Source: M55B111 sp964614065
GTDB lineage: Bacteria; Bipolaricaulota; Bipolaricaulia; M55B111
NCBI GenBank assembly: GCA_964614065.1
Contig: CAZTJJ010000002.1
Coordinates: 9,180-73,179, forward strand
Direction: 5' to 3'
DNA length: 64,000 bases
Part shown: positions 61,360 through 64,000 of the stretch, piece by piece
Layout: every line of letters begins with the position of its first letter
Position numbering within the stretch: the first letter of the stretch is position 1
The notes under the pieces: generated by a model
What the model was told of the DNA's origin: nothing
The model's database searches: none
Seen by the model: only the letters and a program-made list of their open reading frames with translations
Made by a program: the position numbers and the translations under genes

Positions 61360-61908
61360 ATGAACGAGAGATTAGAAGAAGCCTTTAACAAAAAGAAAGC
61401 CACATACAGATGTGGTAACTTTTGGATTTCATCTACGATCTTACTGTGCTGGATCGGTTTCATAATATTTGCATTTACGGTGTGGTTAACCGGATGGCAT
61501 ACTGGCTCTAATTTCGTCTATCACCCCTCTTTAACAACTCCAGACAAACAAGGGCTGGCATCTTTTTTCTACACTATCGCTCTTTTTGCGATTGCGGGAA
61601 GTACAGTAAGTCATATACTTGGGATATTTTATAAGTTCTGGCAAATTGAAAGAGATCCCACCATCAACCAGGATATCGACATAATAGAATTTCTTAACTC
61701 AAGTAAGACAAATGTATTATTCTTTCGTCCAATATTTTTTCCTTTTGTTGCTGGGATTTTTGCGACTTTTTTTGTCTTTCTGCTCCAGGGATTCGGTGCT
61801 AGTTTGACAAGAATAGTCATTGTTTCGCTTTTTGTAGGCATTTTCGTTGGATATTTTCCCTTAAAAATTTTTGCGAAGGTCACGAAGGTTTTTAGATCCA
61901 TATACTAG
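61360..61908 (+). CDS. Small integral membrane protein of unknown function
   Basis: A 182-residue protein with four hydrophobic helices: about residues 22-45, 67-90, 120-142 and 145-168. The loop between helices 1 and 2 is rich in aromatic residues and faces outward by the positive-inside rule. AAGGAGG lies well placed before the ATG. I do not recognise the family. It is followed by a secreted protein gene on the same strand, and the two may be expressed together. Confidence 0.7.
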   Translation: MNERLEEAFNKKKATYRCGNFWISSTILLCWIGFIIFAFTVWLTGWHTGSNFVYHPSLTTPDKQGLASFFYTIALFAIAGSTVSHILGIFYKFWQIERDPTINQDIDIIEFLNSSKTNVLFFRPIFFPFVAGIFATFFVFLLQGFGASLTRIVIVSLFVGIFVGYFPLKIFAKVTKVFRSIY

Positions 61909-61984
61909 TAGTGATTACCTTTGTGGATACCTCCGAGCCTTTCTATTGTTTGGCAGTCAAATCTCTTCAAAAAGGAGGCAAAAA

Positions 61985-62647
61985 ATGATCCTTAGGACCA
62001 ACTCTAAGAGATTTCTTAGAGGATCCTGCCCGGTAGCCTTTCTTGTTATTCTATTGATGGTCTCGGTACCCACTGGCATAACAGCCGAAGGAAAACTTTT
62101 ACATGTGGGAATTGAAGGGAGATTTTTTCCCACATTGTTAGACGAGGTGGTTTTCGCTCCAACATTGAGTGGACGGTTGGGTATTGTTGGCCTTGAATTC
62201 GGAGGTAACTCCGTTGAATTCCAGTTTAACGAGACCTATAGCTTGAACTCCCAGAGCTACCTTACCGTTATCAACGGCTCATTGGGCCACTATTCCGCCA
62301 ATGTCAACTGCTATCTGCCGGCTAACCAGTTGATCGAGCCCCACGTGGGAGCGGGAATTTTCCATATGGGCCTAACCGGCCAGGGGGAAATCAGTAGTGG
62401 TTCTACCAGTCTGGAAGGTAATTTCTCTGCAACCACCGGGGGCTATAACTTTTTGTTCGGAGTGGATTTGCCTCTGGCATCGTTCGGTGTTCCCATAGTT
62501 TTAACGGGAGCGATAAATTATTATCGTTTCAAAGACCTGAAGGTGAATGCTTCAATACAAAATACTTTTCAAGAGACTATTGAGGAGGTCATTAACTACC
62601 GATTCAACTTCTTTTACTACTACTTTGGGCTAAGGTATGAGTTTTAG
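61985..62647 (+). CDS. Secreted beta-barrel-like (outer-membrane) protein
   Basis: The ATG at 61985 follows AAGGAGG; a longer frame from 61871 overlaps the previous gene and adds 38 unlikely residues. A signal peptide ends near residue 34 (VPTGITAEG). The rest is made of alternating polar and hydrophobic strands with glycine and aromatic girdles (SANVNCYLPANQLIEPHVGAG, given in part) and ends YYYFGLRYEF, with the terminal phenylalanine typical of outer-membrane barrel proteins. About 185 mature residues would make an eight-stranded barrel. It supports, without proving, a diderm cell plan. Family unknown. Confidence 0.7.
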   Translation: MILRTNSKRFLRGSCPVAFLVILLMVSVPTGITAEGKLLHVGIEGRFFPTLLDEVVFAPTLSGRLGIVGLEFGGNSVEFQFNETYSLNSQSYLTVINGSLGHYSANVNCYLPANQLIEPHVGAGIFHMGLTGQGEISSGSTSLEGNFSATTGGYNFLFGVDLPLASFGVPIVLTGAINYYRFKDLKVNASIQNTFQETIEEVINYRFNFFYYYFGLRYEF

Positions 62648-63330
62648 AGCCCGAATTTGAATTTTTACCATGTTCAGGAAATCTATTTAATTACCCTTTT
62701 GTTACTGATTCTTAACCATACAGTAACAGCAGCGCAAACGCCAGACAAAACCAATACTGAAACCCTTCCACCGTAATTGAGGTCTAAAACAGCGTAAAAT
62801 TTAAACTCGTCAACTGCATGAAAGTTCGTTACTTAAGATAAGACACTCCCGAAACATATCCTCCTGAAAAGCCAGACAAAACCACAAAGGCCTGTGGCCA
62901 GCCTATCGTCAAGGCCCTCTGGTATTTTCTATCACGGAAATCGAAGGAAAAATGGATAAATACCTGAAAAAAGCAGTTTCTGTAAAATACAGAGTTTGAC
63001 CACCTATTTCTACAAAAGTTCCAGGTAAAGGAACTACATACTCTACCGAACGCTGACGCTCACACAGTTTATGGTACGGAACCTTGTCTTCTTCGATCGT
63101 CCCTCTATTTTTTCCCTCAACTTATAATCGTTGATAGCGTTAGAAAGAGCGTAGTTGTTGTTTTCATTAACTTTCTCTTCTGTTTGACAATTTTTGTAAC
63201 ACGATGGTTGAAACAAATAATCTCTTTTCCAAATATGGACGCCTGATTGCGCCGTTTCATGTTAGAATTTGGGCAAGGCAAAAGTTAAAACTTATTTGTA
63301 TTTTACCGACTAAAGGGTACTAGCTGAAGG
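62648..63330. other. 683-bp non-coding, apparently decayed region
   Basis: No open frame of useful length. The 14-base sequence GCCAGACAAAACCA occurs twice in direct orientation (62740-62753 and 62871-62884). Short stretches with coding character, such as a plus-strand frame ending in KMDKYLKKAVSVKYRV at about 62997, suggest decayed genes, but I cannot name them. Confidence 0.4.
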
Positions 63331-63380
63331 TGGTGGGCGAAGCAGGACTCGAACCTGCGGCCTCCTGAATGTGAGGGAGG
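63331..63380 (-). tRNA. 3' half of a tRNA-Val (CAC), probable attachment-site remnant
   Basis: On the minus strand the anticodon loop CTCACAT (anticodon CAC), TCAGG, a variable loop, a perfect T arm GCAGG-TTCGAGT-CCTGC, acceptor 3' strand TTCGCCC, discriminator A and CCA are all present. The matching 5' half (acceptor GGGCGAA, D arm, stem CCTGA) is absent: upstream of the anticodon loop the sequence is a GC-rich hairpin. This pattern is what integration into a tRNA gene leaves at the far end of an element. Confidence 0.65.
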
Positions 63381-63382
63381 CG

Positions 63383-63414
63383 CTGCGGTGCCGCCTTGAT
63401 GGCGGCACACGCAG
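63383..63414. repeat. GC-rich hairpin next to the tRNA half
   Basis: CTGCG plus GTGCCGCC (63383-63395) pairs with GGCGGCAC, a bulged A and CGCAG (63401-63414) around a five-base loop, giving 13 base pairs. It lies directly beside the tRNA fragment. Confidence 0.65.
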
Positions 63415-63439
63415 TGGGTAGCACGGGAGCAGCGCGAGC

Positions 63440-63535
63440 GTGAAAATGCCCAAATGATGGAGAATTTAAGTAACGAAGGGGTAACTTCTAAGAAGATATA
63501 CCCCAAGTTACGGGTAAATGTTGGGCAATTTTCAC
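63440..63535. repeat. Nested inverted repeats between the tRNA half and the rep gene
   Basis: GTGAAAATGCCCAA (63440-63453) and TTGGGCAATTTTCAC (63521-63535) are complementary apart from one extra base. Inside them GTAACTT (63481-63487) and AAGTTAC (63505-63511) also pair. The nested structure suggests a replication origin, a recombination site or a structured RNA. Confidence 0.5.
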
Positions 63536-63626
63536 CGAAGGGCAGGTGCCGTGCGGCGGGGGAAAGGACTTTTTATCTTAATTTCGTGTTGATTGTCTTT
63601 TCGTTGATTTGATATTTTCTGTATTT

Positions 63627-64000
63627 CTAATTGGATTCCGACCTCGGTTTCGTTCCAGGGTAATAGGTAATGTAGCTGCCACTGGTAGAACTTCCTTTCC
63701 AGTTGACTTTCCGCAAAAAGTTTTTGCTTTTAAGTTCTTCGTGTGCAGGAGCAAATATCTGCTTTGCCTTTGAGAGGTAATCCTGTTTTCTAATTGGCAG
63801 TAGTTTACATAGGTTTCCGTACTTGTAGCGGAGGTAAGGTTTGCCGTCATTCAACAACCCGTAGAATTTGACTCCTAGTAGCTCGTAGAGTCTTTTAGAT
63901 AGTTCGCTGTCCAGGGATTTGTAGTACTCGTAGTCTAGCGGTCGAACGTAGTATTTATTGAGGTTTTCAAGAAGCCAGGAGTTAAGGTAAAGATAGTTTT
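63627..64000 (-). CDS. Plasmid-type replication initiator protein, C-terminal part
   Basis: The frame is open to the right edge, so the N-terminus is outside. The visible 124 residues include YLNSWLLENLNKYYVRPLD, SKRLYELLGVKFYGL, LRYKYGNLCKLLPI, YLSKAKQIFAPAHEELK and FLRKVNW with YYPG near the end. These match replication initiator A proteins of plasmids and integrated elements. It points away from the tRNA half and the structured repeats, which lie just downstream of its stop. This suggests an integrated plasmid or ICE-like element extending to the right. Confidence 0.72.
   Translation of the reverse strand, partial: NYLYLNSWLLENLNKYYVRPLDYEYYKSLDSELSKRLYELLGVKFYGLLNDGKPYLRYKYGNLCKLLPIRKQDYLSKAKQIFAPAHEELKSKNFLRKVNWKGSSTSGSYITYYPGTKPRSESN

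Noticed and set aside
63303..63506. Minus-strand frame across the tRNA half
   Set aside because: It lies over the tRNA sequence and the GC-rich hairpin and has no protein-like composition.
1..64000. CRISPR arrays, rRNA genes and complete transposase genes
   Set aside because: I saw no regularly spaced direct repeats, no rRNA-like sequence and no transposase in the window.

Overview
The window reads as a chromosomal segment of an anaerobic bacterium of middling GC content that takes up and probably demethylates glycine betaine. Firmicutes-like gene orders (glmU-prs-ctc, clpC-radA-disA, hslV-hslU) sit beside genes suggesting a diderm envelope (a secreted beta-barrel-like protein, a SurA-like chaperone, a lipocalin). 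Betaine transport, corrinoid methyltransferases and folate one-carbon genes would fit a deep-branching lineage of saline anaerobes such as candidate division KB1, but that placement is inference; no rRNA is present to settle it. Start codons are varied: several TTG, one GTG and one apparent ATT.

Layout. 1-10 kb: a partial surface protein, gcvH, a shortened glmU, prs, rplY/ctc, clpC, radA, disA and a purine nucleoside phosphorylase. 10-17 kb: accD-accA, a DUF502 membrane protein, a small CopG-like regulator, nicotinate phosphoribosyltransferase (probable ATT start), a SurA_N protein, pyrophosphatase and D-Ala-D-Ala ligase. 17-33 kb (mostly minus strand): folD, folE, fhs, a methyl-THF methyltransferase, gcvPB, gcvPA, a corrinoid protein, two betaine-binding proteins, betaine permease and ATPase, two tandem non-pyrrolysine MttB-family methyltransferases and a GntR/FCD regulator. 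This resembles a complete betaine uptake and methyl-transfer route feeding folate one-carbon metabolism, linked to glycine cleavage; gcvT, metF and a corrinoid activase are not in the window. 33-41 kb: a branched-chain-amino-acid-type ABC transporter (livMHFGK) and a divergent hydantoinase/oxoprolinase-like protein. 41-49 kb: alpha/beta hydrolase, recF, a DciA-like protein, hslV, hslU, thrS, convergent metK, lipocalin. 49-55 kb: a peptide-type ABC transporter whose binding protein appears circularly permuted.

55-61 kb holds the most unusual cluster: a decayed mtnA fragment, two Crp/Fnr regulators, a nucleotidyltransferase-fold protein overlapping a glutamate dehydrogenase paralogue that has lost its catalytic lysines, and a divergent intact glutamate dehydrogenase. 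This may be an undescribed system for controlling glutamate dehydrogenase. 61-64 kb is accessory: a four-helix membrane protein, a beta-barrel-like protein, a decayed non-coding stretch, a tRNA-Val 3' half that looks like an attachment site, a highly structured stretch, and the C-terminal part of a plasmid-type replication initiator running off the right edge.
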